From the NCBI GenBank assembly GCA_023228425.1, contig JALOBE010000017.1, positions 1 through 56,083 on the forward strand: a stretch of 56,083 nucleotides of DNA. The letters are read 5' to 3'. Positions 17,496 through 24,183 of the stretch are shown here, one piece after another (position 1 is the stretch's first letter; each line of letters starts with the position of its first letter). The notes beneath the pieces are model-generated. The model did not search any database. It worked only from the letters and a program-made list of their open reading frames with translations, and had not been told where the DNA came from. Position numbers and translations under genes: made by a program. Origin of the DNA: Syntrophales bacterium (GTDB lineage: Bacteria > Desulfobacterota > Syntrophia > Syntrophales > UBA2210).

Positions 17496-18014
17496 ATGGG
17501 TAAAAACTGTCTTTTTACCCTGATGATCATGGCTGTACTGGTGTCCGCCTCATGCGGCTATCGCTTTGCGGGAAGCGCGGACGCCATTGACCCGTCCATA
17601 CGGCACGTCTACGTCGCCCCCTTCATCAATGCGACATCAGAGGCGCTGATTGAAAACTACCTGCGGAACGACTTCATCGACCGGTTCAGACGGGGCGGAC
17701 GATTCTCCATCGCCGGAAATGCCGAGGACGGTGACGCCCTGGTGCGTGGAACCGTCACCAACGTGTTTACCTCCCGCGCGACTTACACCACCGCGGAAAG
17801 TGCCATAGAGGACAGAATTCATATGAGTCTGGACTTGATCTTCGAGGAACGGAGCGGAGATATCCTCTGGTCTCAAAAGGGCTTTTCGGGAACAGAAGTG
17901 TATCGCGTCAGCGATGATCCGGGCACGACAGAAAGAAGTCGGTCGGCGGCGCTCAAAAAACTGTCCTCCGACCTTGCGGAACGGGCCTATAGAACCATGC
18001 TGTCGGGATTTTAA
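17496..18014 (+). CDS. lptE: LPS-assembly lipoprotein LptE
   Basis: Outer-membrane lipoprotein that plugs LptD and helps insert lipopolysaccharide. The N-terminus is a lipoprotein signal ending LVSASC, with Cys20 as the predicted lipidated residue, then GYRFAG, the typical LptE start. The 172 residues match the LptE/RlpB family, in the expected place after leuS. Its presence argues for a Gram-negative envelope with LPS. Its stop overlaps the convergent rpsT end by 4 bases. Confidence 0.88.
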   Translation: MGKNCLFTLMIMAVLVSASCGYRFAGSADAIDPSIRHVYVAPFINATSEALIENYLRNDFIDRFRRGGRFSIAGNAEDGDALVRGTVTNVFTSRATYTTAESAIEDRIHMSLDLIFEERSGDILWSQKGFSGTEVYRVSDDPGTTERSRSAALKKLSSDLAERAYRTMLSGF

Positions 18015-18280
18015 ACGGTAAGCAGGGCGTTTACTTTCCTGGTCAGCCGGGAAATCTTGCGGCTTGCCGTTTTTTTGTGAATGATTCCTTTGCCGACGGC
18101 CTTATCGATCGCTTTCGTCGCCGTGAGCAGTTTTTCTCCGGCACCGTCGGAATCCTTTGCCTCGATAGCGGCAATGAGGGATTTTATTCTTGTTTTGACG
18201 TGCGATTTTGTTGATATGTTTCTCGCCCTTCGGCGTTCACTCTGGCGATGCCTTTTTTCCGCTGACCTGTGGGTTGCCAC
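18011..18280 (-). CDS. rpsT: 30S ribosomal protein S20
   Basis: An 89-residue, Lys/Arg-rich protein with the S20 hallmarks KSHVKTRIKSL and HKKTASRKISRLTRKVN. It binds 16S rRNA in the small subunit. The start is GTG at 18280, giving an N-terminus MATHRSAEKRHRQ. It is transcribed alone on the minus strand from a sigma70-like promoter at 18333-18359 and converges on lptE. Confidence 0.95.
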   Translation of the reverse strand: MATHRSAEKRHRQSERRRARNISTKSHVKTRIKSLIAAIEAKDSDGAGEKLLTATKAIDKAVGKGIIHKKTASRKISRLTRKVNALLTV

Positions 18281-18332
18281 CTGTGCTTCCGTCCTTTCCT
18301 TATCAAGAGGGTTGATTGAATCAAGAAAATTT

Positions 18333-18359
18333 ACTATAGCAGATAACGTTTTATGTCAA
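18333..18359 (-). promoter_or_regulatory. Sigma70-type promoter for rpsT
   Basis: On the minus strand TTGACA (18354-18359) and TATAGT (18333-18338) are separated by 15 bases. Both hexamers are close to consensus though the spacing is short. The leader to the rpsT GTG is about 45-50 nt. Confidence 0.6.
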
Positions 18360-18391
18360 GTTGAAAACACCGCATTCGGGAGAAGATTCTC

Positions 18392-18706
18392 ATGTCCGAA
18401 ACTGTCAAAACCATTCTCATGATTTTTTTCGCCATAGGCGTCCTGATTCTTGCGTTGCGCATCGGGGGATGGAAAATGAAACGGGCCTGCGATTTCATAA
18501 TTGCCGACCTGAAGGCGAGAAAGGCCCTTGACCCCTCCTCGGCGGTTGAACTCCCCTACACAAAAACGCAACTCATCAACATAGGCATGAGGGATTACCG
18601 GCCCAAAGCCCTCGAAGAGCTTATCCGGCTCGACGTGGTTCGAATGCTTGAAGGGGGGCGATTCTATCTGAGGGAAGGCCATGTGCTTCATCCAGGGAAT
18701 GATTGA
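18392..18706 (+). CDS. Small membrane-anchored conserved-type protein
   Basis: A 104-residue protein with one N-terminal hydrophobic helix (about residues 7-24, TILMIFFAIGVLILALRI). A basic soluble part follows, ending in a winged-helix-like segment (LEELIRLDVVRMLEGGRFYL). GAGAAG precedes the ATG at 18392. It is divergent from rpsT. I do not recognise a named family; a cytoplasm-facing membrane-tethered wHTH-like domain is a guess from shape only. Confidence 0.65.
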   Translation: MSETVKTILMIFFAIGVLILALRIGGWKMKRACDFIIADLKARKALDPSSAVELPYTKTQLINIGMRDYRPKALEELIRLDVVRMLEGGRFYLREGHVLHPGND

Positions 18707-18721
18707 ATTCCGGTAATCTTT

Positions 18722-18758
18722 GACGGTTTCGTACAAAGAAACCGTGTACGAAACCGTC
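18722..18758. repeat. Short REP-like hairpin with GACGGTTTCGTAC / GTACGAAACCGTC arms
   Basis: Perfect 13-bp inverted arms at 18722-18734 and 18746-18758 enclose 11 bases. The ends match the ends of the longer GACGGCTTT elements at 1884, 32219 and 55232, so this looks like a minimal or internally deleted member. It lies in the intergenic space between the small membrane protein and the TRAP operon terminator. Confidence 0.7.
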
Positions 18759-18817
18759 CTCCATCGAAGCGAAGGTTTTTCGATTTCAGGCGCGATCATC
18801 ACCATTGCCTTCACCAT

Positions 18818-18850
18818 AAAAAAGGGGGAGAAAACAATGTTTCTCACCCC
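18818..18850 (-). terminator. Intrinsic terminator of the CoA-transferase/TRAP operon
   Basis: Read on the minus strand: GGGGTGAGAAA, a 6-base loop, then TTTCTCCCCC, with one mismatched pair, followed at once by six T residues. It lies about 90-120 bases downstream of the dctM stop and matches the direction of that operon. Confidence 0.75.
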
Positions 18851-18937
18851 TTCGGCAATCACTCATGCCTGTGAGGAGGGTGCACAAGACATTGAAGTGA
18901 TTTGATACTCTGTTAAAAAACGGGCCTGCCCCTTTCA

Positions 18938-20263
18938 CTATCCTCCCATCATCAGGTTGGGCAACCAGAGAACGACATTCGGGAAAATCGTGCACACCGC
19001 GATGCCGACTATCTGCATGGCCATGAAGGGCAGGACGCCCCGGTAGATGTGCGGCAGCTTCACACCATCCAGTCCGATCCCGGCGAGATAGAACAGCGCG
19101 TAGCCGAAGGGCGGCGTGAGGAAGGACATCTGCAGGTTGATGGCCAGCATGGCCGTGAACCAGAGGGGGTCGAACCCCAGCGCTTGAGCCAGGGGCAGAA
19201 AGATCGGGAAGGTGATCATGACGATTCCGATCCAGTCGATAAAACAGCCCAGCATAATGTAGATGGCCATGATGAGAATGTAGGTTCCCCATTTTCCCAG
19301 ACCCAGGCCCAGAATGGCATTAACAAGGGCCTTTCCGCCGCCGAGGCCGAGAAACACACCGGTGAAGCAGGTGGCACCGACGATGATGATGATCACCATC
19401 GTTGTCGTTCGGGACGTCTGGTAAAGCGTTTCCTTAAAATTCTCCCAGGTCAGCTTCCTGTAGGCTAAGGCCATGATAAAGGCCGCGAAGGCCCCCACGC
19501 CCGCAGCTTCCGTCGGCGTGGCCACACCGAAGAAGATGGCCCCGAGGACACACACGATGAGAATCACCGGCGGAACCGCATAGCGAAGCGTATCGGTAAT
19601 CCGTTTTGTCATGGGAACCAGTGCCAGCTCCTCGGGAGGAACCGGAGGACCCACCTCGGGATTGATGCCGCAACGGACGGCAATGTAGATCATGTATAAA
19701 ACGCCCAGCGTGACGCCCGGGACAACACCGCACATGAGCAGCTTGCCCGCCGAAAGCGACGCCTGGTCTGCCATCATGATGAGCATGATGCTCGGCGGTA
19801 TCAGCATCCCCAGGCTTCCCCCGGCGGCAATGACTCCCGTTGTCAATTCACGTGAATAGCCGTAGCGGATCAGTATGGGTCCCGCCAGGAGCCCCATGGT
19901 AACGACGGAGGCACCGATGATCCCCGTGCAGGCGGCAAAAATGATGCAGACAACCACCACGGCGAGGCCCACTCCACCCCTGACAGGGCCGAGAAGAAGT
20001 CGTAACGACGCGAAGAGATTATCCGCTATGCCCGACAAGGCAAGAAAGTTCCCCATGAGGATGAAGAGTGTGATGGCCACAAGGACGAAGTTGTCCATGG
20101 TTCCATAGATCCGGTCCATGAAGATGCCGAAAAATTGGGGACCGATGAAGACGATGCCGAAAAAGGTTCCGACGCCGCCGAGAACGAAGGCCAGGGGGTG
20201 GCCCATGAAGAGAAAGACCACCAGCGCTGCAAACATGGCAATCGCAACTAATTCGGGACTCAT
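18938..20263 (-). CDS. dctM: TRAP transporter large permease subunit (DctM type)
   Basis: Multi-helix inner-membrane subunit that translocates organic acids with sodium or proton. The start ATG at 20263 follows AGGAGGTG and overlaps the dctQ stop by 4 bases; the open frame continues upstream but only as an overlap into dctQ. The 441 residues are hydrophobic throughout with family motifs such as SLGMLIPPSI and PTEAAGVGAF. It is the last gene of the sigma54-controlled operon. Confidence 0.93.
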   Translation of the reverse strand: MSPELVAIAMFAALVVFLFMGHPLAFVLGGVGTFFGIVFIGPQFFGIFMDRIYGTMDNFVLVAITLFILMGNFLALSGIADNLFASLRLLLGPVRGGVGLAVVVVCIIFAACTGIIGASVVTMGLLAGPILIRYGYSRELTTGVIAAGGSLGMLIPPSIMLIMMADQASLSAGKLLMCGVVPGVTLGVLYMIYIAVRCGINPEVGPPVPPEELALVPMTKRITDTLRYAVPPVILIVCVLGAIFFGVATPTEAAGVGAFAAFIMALAYRKLTWENFKETLYQTSRTTTMVIIIIVGATCFTGVFLGLGGGKALVNAILGLGLGKWGTYILIMAIYIMLGCFIDWIGIVMITFPIFLPLAQALGFDPLWFTAMLAINLQMSFLTPPFGYALFYLAGIGLDGVKLPHIYRGVLPFMAMQIVGIAVCTIFPNVVLWLPNLMMGG

Positions 20264-20775
20264 TCGGCCACCTCCTTTACCCCGGTGAGGATACCGATGT
20301 TCTTGATGACCTCTGAAATACCCTGCACCAGCAGCATAACTGCCGTTATGGGGATGACCGTCTTGATATAGTATAATGGCGGTCCCCAGGCACTCCATGA
20401 TGTTTCCAGGTACAGCCATGAGAAGTACGAATAGTCAATGCCATAGTACGTAAAAACGATAATGAAGGGAAAAAACAGTAAGACATAACAGATCAGAGAA
20501 AATATGGCATTTATCTTGACCGAAAAACGGCTCGAAACCAAGTCGATACACACATGCGATTTCGTCAGAAGACCATAGGCGGCAACAAGCATGAAGTGCG
20601 CCCCGTATAGAAAACTGACGGACTCAAAAGTCCAGATCGTCGGGCGGTTAAACTGTCTTGTAATTACCTCGAAGACGACAAGAAGAACCAGGGGAATCAA
20701 AAGGTAACTGAAGATAACGCCCGACCATTTGCTGAAGGTATCGATCCGCCGGGATATGGCAAGCAATGCTTTCAT
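20260..20775 (-). CDS. dctQ: TRAP transporter small permease subunit (DctQ type)
   Basis: Small four-helix membrane partner of DctM. I place the start at ATG 20775, giving 171 residues. GAGG lies upstream, and the alternative start at 20838 would put a 12-bp perfect hairpin (20801-20833) inside the coding region and add a hydrophilic tail unusual for the family. Characteristic segments are FEVITRQFNRPTIWTFE and KSHVCIDLV. It is coupled to dctM by ATGA overlap. Confidence 0.88.
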   Translation of the reverse strand: MKALLAISRRIDTFSKWSGVIFSYLLIPLVLLVVFEVITRQFNRPTIWTFESVSFLYGAHFMLVAAYGLLTKSHVCIDLVSSRFSVKINAIFSLICYVLLFFPFIIVFTYYGIDYSYFSWLYLETSWSAWGPPLYYIKTVIPITAVMLLVQGISEVIKNIGILTGVKEVAE

Positions 20776-20800
20776 GTCCGGAAACCTCTTTCTGTTGGAT

Positions 20801-20833
20801 GCGGGAGCATCCTGATCGTCCGGATGCTCCCGC
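20801..20833 (-). promoter_or_regulatory. Strong stem-loop between dctP and dctQ
   Basis: Perfect 12-bp arms GCGGGAGCATCC and GGATGCTCCCGC with a 9-base loop, directly after the dctP stop (20846) and before the dctQ ribosome site. No T tract follows, so it looks like a transcript-stabilising or processing hairpin rather than a terminator. Such a structure would allow more binding protein than permease to be made from one mRNA. Confidence 0.65.
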
Positions 20834-20845
20834 GACATTCTCTTC

Positions 20846-21934
20846 TTATTTCAGCCCCGGAAGATTCGGAATAGTGTAGGGATTTCTTCCGTGCGCGAAG
20901 GGCTTCTGGTAATCCCTCGTTTTCTGAAAATCTTTTATGTATTGAAACATCGAGACTGCAACTTTCGCGTAATCGGGATTCGCCGCAGATTCAGCAATCA
21001 GATGCTCCCATGAGTACGCTTCAATGAGTTTGAGGTCTTCATCGGTAAGACGGATAACCTCGGTTCCTGCTTTTTCAAAGGCCTCAAGGGCTTTTATATT
21101 GCCGACCTCATACCAGCTGCTCGTCCAGGCAACGTTCGCCATGGCGGCACGCTCGACAATGATTTTCAGGTCGTCGGGAAGGCTTTCCCAGGCTTTCTTG
21201 TTGATGAGAACTCCAAAGGTCGACGCGGGCTGATGCCAGCCTGGCGCGATGTTAAACTTGGTCACTTCGCCGAAACCCATCTTCCAGTCGATGGAAGGAA
21301 CGCTGAACTCGGCTCCGTCGATTGTTTTCAACTGCAGTGCCTGGTAAATTTCACCGCCGGAAACCATGACCTGGGCGGCGCCAAGCTTGCCGAGGATGTG
21401 TCCCTGGGCCTTTCCCGACATCCGAAGTTTTTTACCCTTATAGTCATTGATGTTTCTTACGGGTACGGTGGTCCGTATACCCGACTCCTGGGGGCTGACA
21501 CAGTGCATGAAATACACGATTCCATATTTCCCGAACAGTTCCGTGACGACTTCCTTGCCCCCGTAATGGTAATACCAGTTCACATAGTCGTACATTGTAA
21601 ATCCCATTGGATACGAGCCGAGAAGGTCAAAAGCACTGTTCTTGCCTGCCCAGTAGGTGGGCCAGTCGCCTCCGGCCTGGACGGAACCCCGGGCGACGGC
21701 GTCGAAGACCGCCGTGGCGGGAACCAGTTCGCCCGCGGAGGACACCGTGATTTCGAGGCGGCCGCCGCTCAGCTCGTTTACGAGTTTCGCGAAATTAATG
21801 TCGCCCTGGAGCAGATCGATAGCCGGCGTCCAGGTAGAAACCATCGTCCACTTGATCGGCGCGGCCGAACCAATGCCCGCACTGAATACCATCGCCATGA
21901 CGACGGCAGCCAAAAGTGCAACTTTTTTCCTCAT
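20846..21934 (-). CDS. dctP: TRAP transporter periplasmic solute-binding protein (DctP type)
   Basis: Periplasmic receptor of the TRAP system. A Sec signal peptide (about 1-25, ending GSAA) precedes a 362-residue binding protein. The segment KGKKLRMSG holds the conserved Arg that salt-bridges the carboxylate of the ligand in DctP proteins. Features such as WTPAIDLLQ and LKTIDGAEFSVPS recall the TakP-like, 2-oxo-acid group; the ligand is therefore inferred to be an organic acid, identity unknown. AGGAG precedes the ATG at 21934. Confidence 0.92.
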   Translation of the reverse strand: MRKKVALLAAVVMAMVFSAGIGSAAPIKWTMVSTWTPAIDLLQGDINFAKLVNELSGGRLEITVSSAGELVPATAVFDAVARGSVQAGGDWPTYWAGKNSAFDLLGSYPMGFTMYDYVNWYYHYGGKEVVTELFGKYGIVYFMHCVSPQESGIRTTVPVRNINDYKGKKLRMSGKAQGHILGKLGAAQVMVSGGEIYQALQLKTIDGAEFSVPSIDWKMGFGEVTKFNIAPGWHQPASTFGVLINKKAWESLPDDLKIIVERAAMANVAWTSSWYEVGNIKALEAFEKAGTEVIRLTDEDLKLIEAYSWEHLIAESAANPDYAKVAVSMFQYIKDFQKTRDYQKPFAHGRNPYTIPNLPGLK

Positions 21935-22044
21935 AACTTCTTCTCCTTTTCTTTCTCTCGTGACGTTCCCCCGCCAGATTCAGCGGAATACCCCTGCCAT
22001 CAGATTCCGATGACAACCTCGTTACAACAGCCGACATTACCACC

Positions 22045-22060
22045 GACGCGAATTCGCGTC
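22045..22060. repeat. 16-bp palindrome at the CoA-transferase beta stop codon
   Basis: GACGCGAATTCGCGTC is a perfect palindrome overlapping the last codons and stop of the beta subunit gene, about 110 bases before dctP. No T tract is attached. It could be an RNA hairpin or a protein site. Confidence 0.4.
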
Positions 22061-22856
22061 AACGGCTATTGTTATTGTCGCCCCGGCTGAGGACAACCCT
22101 CCAGGGATCAACCTCCTCGCGTAATGCTTTCAGCTCTTCCGCTGTGGGCTCTTCTTCCTGCCTGATGGTGTCGGCATAAAGCAGTTCAAAACCCGTGTTT
22201 TCGATGACCGTTTCCCGTGTGATACCGGGAAGGAGAGACTGCAGGCGCATGCACTTGCTGGTCTTTTCAAAATCGAAAATCCCAAGCTCAGTAAAAACAA
22301 GGTGGGGGCCATTACCCGGGGGAAGACCGGCACGCTCACGAGCACCCGGGCCGTCCAGGTAGCCCGGCGTGGTGATGAAGTCCACCTTTTCCACAAAGCG
22401 ACGACGACTGTGGTTCATTATGATCAGGGTTTTCCATGCCAGCGACCCGAGTTCGTTGGCACCGCCGCTTCCGGGCAACCGGGTTTTCGGATTCAGGTAA
22501 TCATCACCGATCATGGTGGAGTTCAGGTTTCCATACCGGTCGATCTGCGCGCCTCCCAGGAAGGCGTACGTCACAATGCCCTTCTGCAGCATTTCAAAGG
22601 CCTCCGGCATGGAGGCGCTGCTGATGGCCCGATAGGTAGTTCTCGAATCCGCCACAGACAGGGGCAGCATGGACGCTTCCGGCGAGATGCCGCCCGCTTC
22701 ATATACAAGCACGAGGTTGGGACAGTAGATCTTCTGGGCCAGCGAAGCGGCCAGCATGGGAATGCCCGTTCCGGCGAAAATCAGCCTGCCGTCTTCAATA
22801 TATCTCGAGGCGACACACGCCATGAGTTCTATAGGATTGTAAGGCTTTTTCTCCAT
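22059..22856 (-). CDS. Family I CoA-transferase, beta subunit
   Basis: Second subunit of an acyl-CoA:carboxylate CoA-transferase, resembling glutaconate CoA-transferase GctB. The start ATG at 22856 lies 5 bases after the alpha stop, with AGGAG upstream; an open frame reaches 22925 but overlaps alpha. In the 265 residues, LVYEAGG probably holds the catalytic Glu of the family, and GSGGANELGSLA follows later. With alpha it would activate an acid imported by the TRAP system. The substrate is not determined by sequence. Confidence 0.85.
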   Translation of the reverse strand: MEKKPYNPIELMACVASRYIEDGRLIFAGTGIPMLAASLAQKIYCPNLVLVYEAGGISPEASMLPLSVADSRTTYRAISSASMPEAFEMLQKGIVTYAFLGGAQIDRYGNLNSTMIGDDYLNPKTRLPGSGGANELGSLAWKTLIIMNHSRRRFVEKVDFITTPGYLDGPGARERAGLPPGNGPHLVFTELGIFDFEKTSKCMRLQSLLPGITRETVIENTGFELLYADTIRQEEEPTAEELKALREEVDPWRVVLSRGDNNNSR

Positions 22857-22861
22857 GACCC

Positions 22862-23866
22862 TCACATGCTCCTTTCCATCAATTCGATTTTTTTCAATTC
22901 TTTTATGCGCTTCAGACCACCGCATTTTTCAAGATATTCGTTGAAGTCATTCGTTCCGAACACATACTCAAGGTAATAATTCTTCAACGCTTCGCCGGAG
23001 CGGTCCTCGGCGGCCTTGGCATAGGTTTTCAGGTGATCCAGGTCAAGGTAGTACAAGCCGGGCATGTTCGTGGGATAGGCTCCGTTGGGAACTTCGACCA
23101 CGGCATCAACGTAAAACTGGGGAATCACTGTTTTCGATCCGTCCTGGCGGAAAACGTCGGTGTCGACTATTTTTTCCGTTGTAATGATCAGGTTTTTTGC
23201 TGACCGCGCCTTGTCCAGGTCCTCGTTGAGCATGCCGTCGATCTGACAGTTCCCGTATTTGTCGGCCCGGTGGACGTGAATCACACAAGCATCGCAGTAC
23301 AGGGCCGGGACCAGGATCACGTCGATACCCGTGAAGGGGCATTTGACTTTTTTGGCGGCGCTGTACTTGAAGGAATCGCTTCCCGCCAGACTCCGCACCG
23401 GCAGAAATGACACGCCCATGGCAGCCGCCTTGTGTTGCCAGGCCATGGTTCCATTCGACCATTCGGTAATTTTGAGCTCTCCCTTGGAGAGTCTCTCGCT
23501 GACACGGGTCCTTGTGTACTGGGGGATCCCGAGCATTTCAAGACCCAGGATGTAGCCGATATCCAGTTCTGTGACTCGATCGTTATCGAGCAACAGGTCA
23601 ATGTCGAAGGTCCGGGTTCCGGCGGCCATCCGGAAATAGAACCCCTGTCTTAAAATCTCGTGAATAAAAGCCATGGGCAACCGGACGATGCTGCATCCCC
23701 CTATGGACAAATAATCACCCGTACGGACAAAACGCTTGATGGCCTCCTTCAAATCCATGCGTTTATCCAGATTTGCCCTGTCCGCTTTGTCACGCATGTG
23801 TCTGCGAAACTCATCAGGCGTTATTGTCGAGAATATCTCTCCGTTCCCCTGTTCCAGTATTTCCAT
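22862..23866 (-). CDS. Family I CoA-transferase, alpha subunit
   Basis: First gene of the sigma54-controlled operon. The start ATG at 23866 has GGAGG 8 bases upstream; ATG 23884 is also in frame but overlaps that site. The 334 residues show the GctA-like core: GDYLSIGGCS, then KKVKCPFTGIDVILVPALYCD and HVHRADKYGNCQIDG. It transfers CoA between acyl-CoA and a free acid in the cytoplasm. Genes for alpha, beta and the TRAP subunits lie in one direction, so uptake and activation are likely co-expressed. Confidence 0.86.
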   Translation of the reverse strand: MEILEQGNGEIFSTITPDEFRRHMRDKADRANLDKRMDLKEAIKRFVRTGDYLSIGGCSIVRLPMAFIHEILRQGFYFRMAAGTRTFDIDLLLDNDRVTELDIGYILGLEMLGIPQYTRTRVSERLSKGELKITEWSNGTMAWQHKAAAMGVSFLPVRSLAGSDSFKYSAAKKVKCPFTGIDVILVPALYCDACVIHVHRADKYGNCQIDGMLNEDLDKARSAKNLIITTEKIVDTDVFRQDGSKTVIPQFYVDAVVEVPNGAYPTNMPGLYYLDLDHLKTYAKAAEDRSGEALKNYYLEYVFGTNDFNEYLEKCGGLKRIKELKKIELMERSM

Positions 23867-24029
23867 CACGTGTACCTCCATCATACTGTCGATTGCCGGT
23901 TCGTCGATTCAACCGCCTTTTCACTGTTCGATTTCTCAAACCAACCAGGACGCCTGTCTGTGAACCGCATCACCGGGCATCATGAAGAGCGGGTGAATAT
24001 GCTCTTGTGCCCCTGCTGTCTAAAACTCA

Positions 24030-24045
24030 AGCAACAGTCGTGCCA
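24030..24045 (-). promoter_or_regulatory. Sigma54 (-24/-12) promoter of the CoA-transferase/TRAP operon
   Basis: Minus-strand TGGCAC (24040-24045) and TTGCT (24030-24034) are separated by 5 bases, an exact match to the sigma54 consensus with invariant GG and GC. Transcription would start near 24018 and give a leader of about 150 nt to the CoA-transferase alpha gene. Confidence 0.88.
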
Positions 24046-24121
24046 TCTTTACAGAAGCTCTTAATCACTTGAAATATCGACAGACCTACCTATGGAAAGC
24101 CCTGAGAATGTGCAAAGAAGC

Positions 24122-24157
24122 ATGTGCATTTCCGCACATATGTGCATTGACGCACAT
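24122..24157. promoter_or_regulatory. Two enhancer palindromes ATGTGC-N6-GCACAT
   Basis: Two perfect palindromes abut at 24122-24139 and 24140-24157, with centres 18 bp apart. They lie about 80-115 bp upstream of the -24 element, where enhancer-binding proteins normally bind. The regulator gene ends 26 bp further upstream, so these are most likely its binding sites. I did not see a clear IHF site between them and the promoter. Confidence 0.8.
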
Positions 24158-24183
24158 GTTCGATGTCGACCATGCTTCGAATT

